DNA from: Bacteroidia bacterium
Lineage (GTDB): Bacteria; Bacteroidota; Bacteroidia; Flavobacteriales; NORP286
Assembly: GCA_016763665.1 (NCBI GenBank)
Contig: JAESTI010000432.1
Coordinates: forward strand, 1-5,014
Direction: 5' to 3'
Length of the DNA: 5,014 nucleotides
The notes beneath the pieces are model-generated. The model did not search any database and was not told the origin of the DNA. It saw only the letters and a list, made by a program, of their open reading frames with translations. Below are positions 1-5,014 of the stretch, piece after piece; the first letter of the stretch is position 1; each line of letters begins with the position of its first letter. The position numbers and the translations under genes are program-made.

Positions 1-1
1 C

Positions 2-244
2 TCAAAACTTAATTTTTATAAAATAGAATTAATTGGCTATGATTTTGGCTTTTTAAAAGGAAACACAATTGGCACATGGATAGCTTTCCAAAAAAAGAAA
101 AATTCCGGAAAGATCATCAATGTTTGCTCCACCAATTGGTGTGCTAATGAAGGCATGAAAGGAAAAGACTCGCAGTTAATAAAAAAGATAACTTTGAACA
201 TGATAGATAAATTATACAACAATGAGAACATTTTTGTTAAATAA
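2..244 (+). CDS. C-terminal fragment of an unidentified protein (possible DMFase large-subunit-like C-terminal domain)
   Basis: An open frame enters from the left edge and runs for 80 codons to a TAA at 242-244. The gene start lies outside the window. The visible part is rich in Lys, Asn and Ile. It contains a stretch around residues 38-50 reading KIINVCSTNWC, then a helical tail (QLIKKITLNMIDKLY). This arrangement, in which a strand ends in 'N-x-x-S/T-x-W-C' and is followed by 'ITxNMIDKL', recalls the end of the N,N-dimethylformamidase beta-subunit-like C-terminal domain (typically VFNAGTxxW...ITRNVLDRL). That match is from memory and weak. The stop lies 23 bases inside the following DUF4159 gene, which supports translation of both from one transcript. 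That this is a real coding end is fairly sure. The family assignment is tentative, and no catalytic residue can be judged from the fragment. Confidence 0.72.
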   Translation, partial: SKLNFYKIELIGYDFGFLKGNTIGTWIAFQKKKNSGKIINVCSTNWCANEGMKGKDSQLIKKITLNMIDKLYNNENIFVK

Positions 245-911
245 TTCCATAAGAACATTTTTCAAGAGATATTCAATTCTACTAATTATTATTTGCTTTG
301 CATTCACGAATGGAACTACCTCATTCAAAATTACCCAGCTAAAATATAGTGGTGGTGGAGATTGGTATGCTAATTCAACATCAATTCCGAACTTAGCTAA
401 GTTTTGCAATGAAAATCTAGGGATGAATATTTTCTCGGAAAGAGCCATTGTAGAGGTCGGAAGTCCGGAACTTTACAATTATCCATTCATTCACATGACA
501 GGCCATGGAAACGTGATCTTTTCAGATTATGAAGCAAAGAATTTGAGAGAGTATTTAATTGGTGGAGGATTTTTACACATTGATGATAACTATGGACTCG
601 ATAAGTTCATAAGAAGAGAAATGAAAAAAGTATTTCCTGAACTGAAATTCCAAGAGCTTTCTTTGGGTCATCCGATATATCATCAAACTTTTAATTTCAA
701 TGATGGACTACCGAAAGTACATGAACATGATGACAAACCTCCTCAAGGCTTTGGCTTGGAATATGAAGAACGACTTGTGTGCTTTTACACTTATGAATGT
801 GATTTAGGTGATGGTTGGGAAGATTTTGAGGTTCACAAGGATTCTAATTCCAAGAGATTAAAAGCTCTTCAAATGGGTGCAAATATTGTTCAGTATGTGA
901 TGATGAACTAA
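222..911 (+). CDS. DUF4159 domain-containing protein, exported or membrane-anchored
   Basis: A 229-residue protein. Residues 1-16 are basic and are followed by a hydrophobic stretch at about 17-30 (YSILLIIICFAF), giving a signal peptide or N-terminal anchor. The mature part would start near residue 31-35 and act outside the cytoplasm. The DUF4159 domain fills the rest. Visible blocks are QLKYSGGGDWYANSTSIPNL (39-58), FIHMTGHGNVIFSDYEA (89-105), GGGFLHIDDNYGLDKFIRRE (114-133), GHPIYH (149-154) and, near the C-terminus, KPPQGFGL and YECDLGDGWED. The His/Gly-rich and acidic blocks resemble the glutamine-amidotransferase-like fold often linked with this family, but no reaction has been established that I know of. 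The length is normal for the short Bacteroidota version. The ATG at 222 overlaps the preceding gene by 23 bases. It is preferred because it includes the hydrophobic leader, and no good downstream alternative exists before the domain. The gene is probably the last in its operon, since it meets apbE tail to tail. Confidence 0.9.
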   Translation: MRTFLLNNSIRTFFKRYSILLIIICFAFTNGTTSFKITQLKYSGGGDWYANSTSIPNLAKFCNENLGMNIFSERAIVEVGSPELYNYPFIHMTGHGNVIFSDYEAKNLREYLIGGGFLHIDDNYGLDKFIRREMKKVFPELKFQELSLGHPIYHQTFNFNDGLPKVHEHDDKPPQGFGLEYEERLVCFYTYECDLGDGWEDFEVHKDSNSKRLKALQMGANIVQYVMMN

Positions 912-932
912 AACATCCTGGCTTTTAAAAAC

Positions 933-1931
933 CTATTCCACTAAATCAATCTTTCCAGTCAACCCTTTCGTCCAATAATTTTTCATTTCGTTATTCTCAT
1001 CAAAGAAGATGAAATAGGCTTCTAAACTATGTTCAGTTTCAATCAATTTCTTTGCTTTAGAAAAACCCAGCACCATACAGGCTGTTGCGTAAGCATCTGC
1101 AGTCATGCAATCATCCGAAATGATGGTAGCGCTTAACAGATCATTTTGTTCGGGGTATCCTGTTTTAGGATTAATTGTATGCACATACTTCTTACCATCT
1201 TTTTCATAGTAATTTCTATAATTTCCTGATGTAGCCATTGACTCATTATCAAGTTCCAATGTTGCATTAATATTTCTCCTGAACTCTGCTTCAAAAACTG
1301 GCTCATCTATACCTAATTTCCAGATCTTGGCTTTCGAATTAAGCCCATTACATCTTACCTCTCCGCCAATTTCAACCATGTAATTAATAACCCCTTTTAT
1401 TTCCATGAACTTAGCAACTAAATCAACCCCGTAGCCTTTCGCAATTGCACTGAAATCAATACTGATGTTTTTATGCTTTTTTACAACTTTTGATTCTATT
1501 AAATCGACATTATCAAAGTTAACCAATGATAAAATAGAATCTACAATTGTGCTATCCATTGTTAATTTATCCTTATAGCCAAACCCCCATGCATTTACTA
1601 ATGGCATAATGGTTGGTTCAAAAGCGCCATTCGATTTAACTTGAATTTCTTTTGCCTCATTAAAGACCTCAATAAACATCTCATCTACTTGACAAATTGA
1701 ATCAGCTTGATTGACCCTGGAAATGGTTGAGGTTTCGATATAGGTGGAAAGGGAGTTATTAATTTCAATTAAGAAGGAATCTATTTGGGACTTATAATTA
1801 ACACCTTTAGAATCGAAATAAGAAATGTTATAGGCTGTTCCCATTGTCGGACCAGCAATTTTTATATAACTATGCTCAGGTTGCCCACAAGACAAGCATA
1901 ACAACGTAACCCCGATTATAATTAATCTCAT
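933..1931 (-). CDS. apbE: FAD:protein FMN transferase ApbE (flavin transferase for Na+-NQR), lipoprotein
   Basis: A 332-residue ApbE-family enzyme. It transfers FMN from FAD to a Thr/Ser in target proteins, in this context NqrB and NqrC. The N-terminus is a short type-II-like signal ending in LCLSC, with Cys15 as the likely lipidation site. The -3 residue is Cys rather than Leu, so the lipobox is slightly atypical. Family motifs appear in order: GPTMGT (27-32), a TYIETSTISRVN segment (63-74), GAFEPTIMPLVNAWGFG (102-118), DFSAIAKGYGVD (159-170), GGE (189-191), ATSGNYRNY (233-241), H251 in VHTINPKTG, and MTADAYAT (276-283). D279 and T283 have the 4-residue spacing of the Mg2+ ligands known in ApbE/Ftp enzymes. 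Length is typical. The ATG at 1931 is chosen because the signal begins there, although no Shine-Dalgarno is visible. The gene follows nqrF on the same strand after 174 bases, a spacing that includes a hairpin repeat. It may be read through from nqr or have its own promoter; I could not identify one. Confidence 0.96.
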   Translation of the reverse strand: MRLIIIGVTLLCLSCGQPEHSYIKIAGPTMGTAYNISYFDSKGVNYKSQIDSFLIEINNSLSTYIETSTISRVNQADSICQVDEMFIEVFNEAKEIQVKSNGAFEPTIMPLVNAWGFGYKDKLTMDSTIVDSILSLVNFDNVDLIESKVVKKHKNISIDFSAIAKGYGVDLVAKFMEIKGVINYMVEIGGEVRCNGLNSKAKIWKLGIDEPVFEAEFRRNINATLELDNESMATSGNYRNYYEKDGKKYVHTINPKTGYPEQNDLLSATIISDDCMTADAYATACMVLGFSKAKKLIETEHSLEAYFIFFDENNEMKNYWTKGLTGKIDLVE

Positions 1932-1975
1932 GTGATATGAAAAGTGAAAAGAGGCTGACTCAAAAGTCCATTTTA

Positions 1976-2055
1976 TGTCATTCCGAACGCAGTGAGGAAT
2001 CTAATTGCATAGTGATAATCAGGAAACAAGATTCTTCACTGCGTTCGGAATGACA
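1976..2055. repeat. REP-like inverted repeat between nqrF and apbE
   Basis: Two 27-base arms (1976-2002 and 2029-2055) are reverse complements of each other except for one position (G1996 against T2035, a wobble pair in plus-strand RNA). They flank a 26-base centre. Each arm begins or ends with TGTCATTCCGA or its complement. Each arm is also an imperfect palindrome: in the left arm, ATTCC (1980-1984) pairs with GGAAT (1996-2000), enclosing opposed GA/GA mismatches, an AC/GT pair and a GCA loop. This looks like two oppositely oriented REP units forming a BIME-like or MITE-like element. Similar TGTCATTCCGA...GAGGAATCT sequences are, from general knowledge, dispersed through many Bacteroidota genomes. 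As RNA, the long stem could stall transcription or block exonucleases between nqrF and apbE. There is no U-run directly after the stem in the minus-strand transcript, so it does not look like a classical intrinsic terminator. Confidence 0.9.
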
Positions 2056-2105
2056 GGGATTTTTTACTCTTGAGAGAGCAGTTAAAGTATAGTTACATTA
2101 AGAAA

Positions 2106-3431
2106 TTATACTCCAAAATCATCAAATGCAATGTGTTCTTCAGGAACTCCAAAATCATCTAACATATTGATAACGGCTTCATTCATTAGTGGAGGTCCAC
2201 AGAAATAGAACTCTACTTCTTCGGGTTCTTTATGTGCTCCCAAATAATTATCAATCAAGCACTGGTGAACAAAGCCTACAAAACCATCTCCTTCTCCATC
2301 CAATCCATCTTTCACTTTCCAGTTATCTTCTTCCAACGGCTCAGATAATGCTATATAAAATTTAAAATTGGGGAAGTTCTTTTCTATTTCTCTAAAATAG
2401 TCCACATAGAATAATTCTCTTTTAGATCTTCCACCATACCAGAATTGAATTTGTCTGTCAGTAGTTTGTAAAGTATGGAATAAATGGAAAATATGTGATC
2501 TCAACGGTGCCATACCTGCGCCACCTCCTACGTAAATCATTTCTTTCTTGGTGTCCTTTATAAAGAACTCTCCATAAGGTCCTGAAATAGTTACTTTATC
2601 GCCTGGTTTACATCCAAAAGTAAAAGAAGAACAAACACCCGGATTTACATCAGCCCATTTGTTTTTAGCTCTATCCCATGGAGGAGTCGCAATACGAATA
2701 TCCAATGTAACCACATTACCCTCTGCCGGGTGATTGGCCATTGAATATGCCCGATTAACCACCTCATCACTCTTCATTGTAAGATCCCATAATTCAAATT
2801 TATCCCATTCATCTTTAAACTCACCATCAGGCTTGTTAAGTTCCGGGTGTGGTGTTATATCCATATCCTTAAACTCAACTGTGGTAGGAGGCACATCTAT
2901 TTGTATATATCCACCAGCCTCGAAATCCAGTGATTCTCCCTCTGGTAGTCTCACATGCAATTCTTTAATAAATGAGGCGACATTATAGTTGGAAACAACT
3001 TCGCATTCCCATTTTTTAATTCCGAATACTTCATCAGGTATTTTGATATTCATATCCCCTCTTACTTTTACCTGGCATCCTAATCTCCAATTCTCTTGTT
3101 GTTCTTTTCTACTCAAATAATCTACCTCTGTAGGTAAAACATCACCTCCCCCCTCAAAAACCTGGCACTTACACATGGAACAAGTTCCGCCACCACCGCA
3201 AGCTGAAGGTAACAATATGTTATTCTCACCTAACATGCTGAGAATGGTTCCTCCTGCAGAAGTAATTAATGGTTTATCTTCCTCCCCATTTATTACAATT
3301 TTTACAGCACCTGACGAAACCAATTTTGGCTGCGAAAATAAAAGCAAAAACACCAAGAGCATAAGGACTACTAAAAATACGCCCACGCTTCCGATAATTG
3401 TTGGAACTAAAAATGCATCAAGTAGAAACAT
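2106..3431 (-). CDS. nqrF: Na+-translocating NADH:ubiquinone reductase subunit F
   Basis: A 441-residue NADH-oxidising entry subunit of Na+-NQR. Residues about 8-32 form one hydrophobic N-terminal membrane anchor, and the rest is cytoplasmic. A ferredoxin-type 2Fe-2S domain follows (about 42-135), with ligands C78, C84, C87 (CGGGGTCSMC) and C119. The ferredoxin-reductase part has RAYSMAN (227-233) for FAD, SGPYGEFF (283-290), GGGAGMAPLRSH (302-313) for NADH binding, WYGGRSKRELFY (331-342), and FCGPP (410-414) with the conserved Cys411. The protein ends in FDDFGV, close to the usual family terminus. It is about 30 residues longer than the Vibrio protein (about 408). Part of the excess is an acidic-glycine insert at about 374-384 (VKDGLDGEGDG). 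The ATG at 3431 places the membrane anchor at the N-terminus. No Shine-Dalgarno is visible, and the leader is A-rich. It is the last structural nqr gene of the operon. Confidence 0.98.
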   Translation of the reverse strand: MFLLDAFLVPTIIGSVGVFLVVLMLLVFLLLFSQPKLVSSGAVKIVINGEEDKPLITSAGGTILSMLGENNILLPSACGGGGTCSMCKCQVFEGGGDVLPTEVDYLSRKEQQENWRLGCQVKVRGDMNIKIPDEVFGIKKWECEVVSNYNVASFIKELHVRLPEGESLDFEAGGYIQIDVPPTTVEFKDMDITPHPELNKPDGEFKDEWDKFELWDLTMKSDEVVNRAYSMANHPAEGNVVTLDIRIATPPWDRAKNKWADVNPGVCSSFTFGCKPGDKVTISGPYGEFFIKDTKKEMIYVGGGAGMAPLRSHIFHLFHTLQTTDRQIQFWYGGRSKRELFYVDYFREIEKNFPNFKFYIALSEPLEEDNWKVKDGLDGEGDGFVGFVHQCLIDNYLGAHKEPEEVEFYFCGPPLMNEAVINMLDDFGVPEEHIAFDDFGV

Positions 3432-3464
3432 GTTATATACTGTTGTTAAATCTTAAATTAAAGT

Positions 3465-3512
3465 TCGTTGTTTCGTGTATTCGTTAAATCGTGTAATCGT
3501 ATATTCGTTCAA
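3465..3512. repeat. Octamer tandem array, six TCGTNNNN units, in the nqrE-nqrF gap
   Basis: TCGT occurs at 3465, 3473, 3481, 3489, 3497 and 3505, that is, six times at exactly 8-base spacing. Each copy is followed by four variable, mostly A/T bases. On the transcribed minus strand the unit reads NNNNACGA. The copies share only the TCGT core, so this is a degenerate short tandem repeat rather than a perfect microsatellite. It occupies 48 bases of the 129-base gap, about 34 bases upstream of the nqrF start codon, and lies in the nqrD-E-F mRNA. No function can be read from it. The remainder of the gap (3513-3560) is AT-rich and shows nothing else convincing. Confidence 0.85.
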
Positions 3513-3560
3513 TAAGCTATTATCTAAAGATATTCTTAATTCAATTCTGAATAGTAATTT

Positions 3561-4175
3561 CTAAAGTTCGATACCCATAAAACTCATAAACGCCATTCCC
3601 ATTAAACCGGTTAAGATAAATGTAATTCCTAAGCCTCTCAATGGTGCCGGTATGTTTGAATATTTAAGTTTTTCTCTAATTGCTGCAATAGCAACAATTG
3701 CCAAGAACCAGCCTACTCCCGATCCCAAACCAAATACAACTGACTCTCCAAATGCATACTCTCGCTCCTGCATAAAAAGTGCACCACCTAAAATTGAACA
3801 GTTCACAGTTATCAATGGTAAGAAAATTCCTAAGGAGGCATAAAGTGCCGGAGATACTTTTTCAATCACCATTTCAACCAATTGAACCATAGAGGCGATC
3901 ACGGCAATAAACATGATAAACGATAGAAATGTCATGTCAACTTCAGCTAATGATGGGCTGATCCAATCTAAAGAACCTTTTGCAAGTAATTTATACTGAA
4001 TTATCCAGTTCATTGGTATAGTAATGCCTAATACAAAAATTACCGCAAAACCTAAACCAACAGCTGTTTTAACAGTTTTTGATACCGCTAAATAAGAACA
4101 CAGCCCTAAGAAATAGGCAAATATCATGTTATCTATAAAAATAGATTTTACGAATATGCTTATATAATGCTCCAT
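3561..4175 (-). CDS. nqrE: Na+-translocating NADH:ubiquinone reductase subunit E
   Basis: A 204-residue integral membrane subunit of Na+-NQR with about six transmembrane helices. It is homologous to NqrD and RnfA and packs with NqrD in inverted topology. The start [17 protein letters not shown] is the classic family N-terminus, which fixes the ATG at 4175. C26 ([12 protein letters not shown]) and C126 ([11 protein letters not shown]) are the two conserved membrane cysteines. Together with two from NqrD they ligate the intramembrane iron or 2Fe-2S centre on the electron path from NqrF to NqrC. Other family blocks are [20 protein letters not shown] (148-167) and LRGLGITFI (179-187). The protein is about 6 residues longer than the Vibrio form. 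Because C126 corresponds to Vibrio C120 while C26 is unshifted, the extra residues lie between them, probably in the loop around 60-80. It is downstream of nqrD after a gap filled by heptamer repeats. There is no Shine-Dalgarno. Confidence 0.98.
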   Translation of the reverse strand: MEHYISIFVKSIFIDNMIFAYFLGLCSYLAVSKTVKTAVGLGFAVIFVLGITIPMNWIIQYKLLAKGSLDWISPSLAEVDMTFLSFIMFIAVIASMVQLVEMVIEKVSPALYASLGIFLPLITVNCSILGGALFMQEREYAFGESVVFGLGSGVGWFLAIVAIAAIREKLKYSNIPAPLRGLGITFILTGLMGMAFMSFMGIEL

Positions 4176-4178
4176 TGG

Positions 4179-4246
4179 ATGAGTTGTGAGTTATGAGTTA
4201 TTAGTTCTATAAATCGTCAATTGTAAATTACTAATTGTTAATTCTT
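4179..4246. repeat. Heptamer tandem arrays filling the nqrD-nqrE gap
   Basis: Two adjoining 7-base arrays are separated by CTATA (4207-4211). The first (4179-4206) has four units, starting at 4179, 4186, 4193 and 4200. They are ATGAGTT, GTGAGTT, ATGAGTT and ATTAGTT, consensus RTKAGTT. The second (4212-4246) has five units, starting at 4212, 4219, 4226, 4233 and 4240, each beginning AATT (AATC in the first) followed by three variable bases. The arrays cover 68 of the 71 bases between the nqrD stop and the nqrE start. They touch the nqrD stop codon and end three bases from the nqrE ATG. They therefore occupy the whole ribosome-binding region of nqrE. The pattern resembles the short tandemly repeated repetitive sequences described in cyanobacteria. 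The function is unknown. Confidence 0.85.
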
Positions 4247-4927
4247 TTATGAGATATCTACTAATGTCGGGTTTTTACTTCTTTGAATCCAAATATAAAT
4301 ACCTACTAAAAACATAGCTGCAGGTGGTAACACCATGAGGCCATTGTTTACATACCCCATTTCGTACGCTATTTGCGGAATTACCTCATATCCCATCAAA
4401 GTACCGGAACCAAATACTTCCCTGAAAACTGCAACCACAATTAAGATCAAGCAATATCCAATTCCATTTCCTAAGCCATCCATAAATGAAGGCCAGGGTT
4501 TATTTCCCGATGCAAAAGCCACTAATCTTCCCATTATGATACAATTGGTAATTATCAAACCAACAAACACCGAAAGTTGTTTGCTCACATCATATACATA
4601 GGCTTTTAATATCTGGTCAACCAATATTACCAGTGATGCAATAACTACTAATTGAACTATCATTCTAATTCTGGAAGGTACTGTATTTCGAATCAATGAA
4701 TACAACACGTTTGCAACTACCAAAACAGCTACTACAGACACAGCCATAACGAAAGCCGGCTCAACCTTTACTGTAACAGCTAAAGCTGAGCAAATTCCCA
4801 AAACCTGAACAGTTATAGGATTGGTATCATCTAAAGGATCCTTAACTAACTTTATGTTCTTAGCTGAAAATAAGGGTTCTTTTTCGACAACCTTTACTTC
4901 TTCTATTTGTTCTGCAACTTCTGCCAT
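4247..4927 (-). CDS. nqrD: Na+-translocating NADH:ubiquinone reductase subunit D
   Basis: A 226-residue integral membrane subunit with about six transmembrane helices, partner and paralogue of NqrE. Residues 1-20 form a Glu/Lys/Val-rich cytoplasmic extension (MAEVAEQIEEVKVVEKEPLF) that the shorter Vibrio protein lacks. C46 in VLGICSALAVT and C129 in ITNCIIMGR are the conserved pair that, with NqrE C26 and C126, hold the intramembrane iron site. Both are offset by 17 from Vibrio C29 and C112, so the extra length is entirely N-terminal. Other recognisable blocks are DQILKAYVYDVSKQLSVFVG (104-123), FASGNKPWPSFMDGLGNGIG (138-157) and FREVFGSGTLMG (168-179). The ATG at 4927 lies 18 bases after the nqrC stop, with a weak AGGA about 13 bases upstream. 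It is part of the nqr operon and probably translated from the same mRNA as nqrC, nqrE and nqrF. Confidence 0.98.
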   Translation of the reverse strand: MAEVAEQIEEVKVVEKEPLFSAKNIKLVKDPLDDTNPITVQVLGICSALAVTVKVEPAFVMAVSVVAVLVVANVLYSLIRNTVPSRIRMIVQLVVIASLVILVDQILKAYVYDVSKQLSVFVGLIITNCIIMGRLVAFASGNKPWPSFMDGLGNGIGYCLILIVVAVFREVFGSGTLMGYEVIPQIAYEMGYVNNGLMVLPPAAMFLVGIYIWIQRSKNPTLVDIS

Positions 4928-4945
4928 ATTTAGTAATTTTCCTGA

Positions 4946-5014
4946 CTAACTATTTTTCATTTTAGCAAAATATGCCTGATAATTAACAAAATAAGTCTTT
5001 AGCATTTTTCTAAC
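4946..5014 (-). CDS. nqrC: C-terminal end of Na+-translocating NADH:ubiquinone reductase subunit C (partial)
   Basis: On the minus strand, a frame enters from the right edge and runs for 22 codons (VRKMLKTYFVNYQAYFAKMK followed by NS) to a TAG at 4946-4948. The 'ML...Y...YQAYFxKMK' pattern fits the amphipathic C-terminus of Bacteroidota NqrC. The position directly before nqrD, with an 18-base gap, is where nqrC belongs in the conserved nqrABCDEF order. NqrC is the periplasmic-side subunit that carries covalent FMN attached by ApbE. The flavinylation threonine (SGAT-type motif) would lie outside the window to the right and cannot be checked. The call rests mainly on synteny plus this short tail. 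Confidence 0.82.
   Translation of the reverse strand, partial: VRKMLKTYFVNYQAYFAKMKNS

Noticed and set aside
37..448. Minus-strand open frames at 37-258 and 212-448
   Set aside because: They lie opposite the partial upstream gene and the DUF4159 gene, whose own frames show clear family motifs. The antisense translations show none.
912..932. Possible shared terminator between the convergent DUF4159 and apbE genes
   Set aside because: The GGCTTTTAAAAACC stretch is nearly palindromic but has no loop, one mismatch and only a short A/T core. It does not form a credible intrinsic terminator hairpin.
1932..1975. A dedicated promoter for apbE
   Set aside because: I looked for the Bacteroidota-type pair (TTTG near -33 and TANNTTTG near -7) on the minus strand and found no convincing match at proper spacing.
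1976..2065. The inverted repeat followed by GGGATTTTTT on the plus strand, read as a rho-independent terminator
   Set aside because: The T-run follows the stem only on the plus strand, where no gene is being transcribed at that point. On the transcribed minus strand there is no T-run next to the stem.
2086..2112. AGTATA...TATACT inverted hexamers overlapping the nqrF stop codon
   Set aside because: Six AT-rich bases with a 15-base loop are too weak to call a terminator or operator.
2734..3456. Plus-strand open frames opposite nqrF (2734-2988 and 3175-3456)
   Set aside because: They are antisense shadows of a well-conserved gene, with low-complexity Ser/Pro-rich translations and no recognisable domain.
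3539..3552. Small hairpin (ATTCA, 4-base loop, TGAAT) just after the nqrE stop
   Set aside because: A 5-base-pair AT-rich stem without a T-run is expected by chance in such AT-rich DNA.
1..5014. A new defence, mobile or biosynthetic system
   Set aside because: All complete genes belong to well-known housekeeping families or to DUF4159. There is no transposase, integrase, nuclease, CRISPR-like array or atypical gene cluster in the window.

Overview
The window is AT-rich bacterial DNA, most likely chromosomal sequence from a member of the Bacteroidota. A marine Cytophagales-type bacterium is my best guess. The evidence is the nqrC-D-E-F order followed by apbE, a DUF4159 protein with close family resemblance, near-absence of Shine-Dalgarno sequences, and a hairpin repeat beginning TGTCATTCCGA of a type common in that phylum. 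The genus is inference only.

Left part (2-911, plus strand): the C-terminal end of an unidentified gene overlaps by 23 bases the start of a DUF4159 gene with an N-terminal export or anchor signal. The two are probably co-transcribed. This unit converges on the next one, with only 21 bases between the stop codons.

Right part (933-5014, minus strand, reading from right to left): the last 22 codons of nqrC, then complete nqrD, nqrE and nqrF, then a lipoprotein-type apbE. Together these encode the distal half of the sodium-pumping NADH:ubiquinone oxidoreductase (Na+-NQR) and the enzyme that covalently attaches FMN to the NqrB and NqrC subunits. NqrF takes electrons from NADH through FAD and a 2Fe-2S cluster. 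NqrD and NqrE form the membrane pair that carries the intramembrane iron site. ApbE matures the complex from the periplasmic side. The key cofactor residues are intact in every complete subunit.

The least ordinary material lies between the nqr genes. The nqrD-nqrE gap (71 bases) is almost entirely a degenerate 7-base tandem array. The nqrE-nqrF gap holds six copies of an 8-base TCGTNNNN unit in exact register. The nqrF-apbE gap holds an 80-base REP-like element made of two inverted 27-base arms. By contrast, the nqrC-nqrD gap is a compact 18 bases. No tRNA, rRNA, CRISPR array, transposase or phage gene is visible, and I see no convincing evidence of a new multi-gene system.
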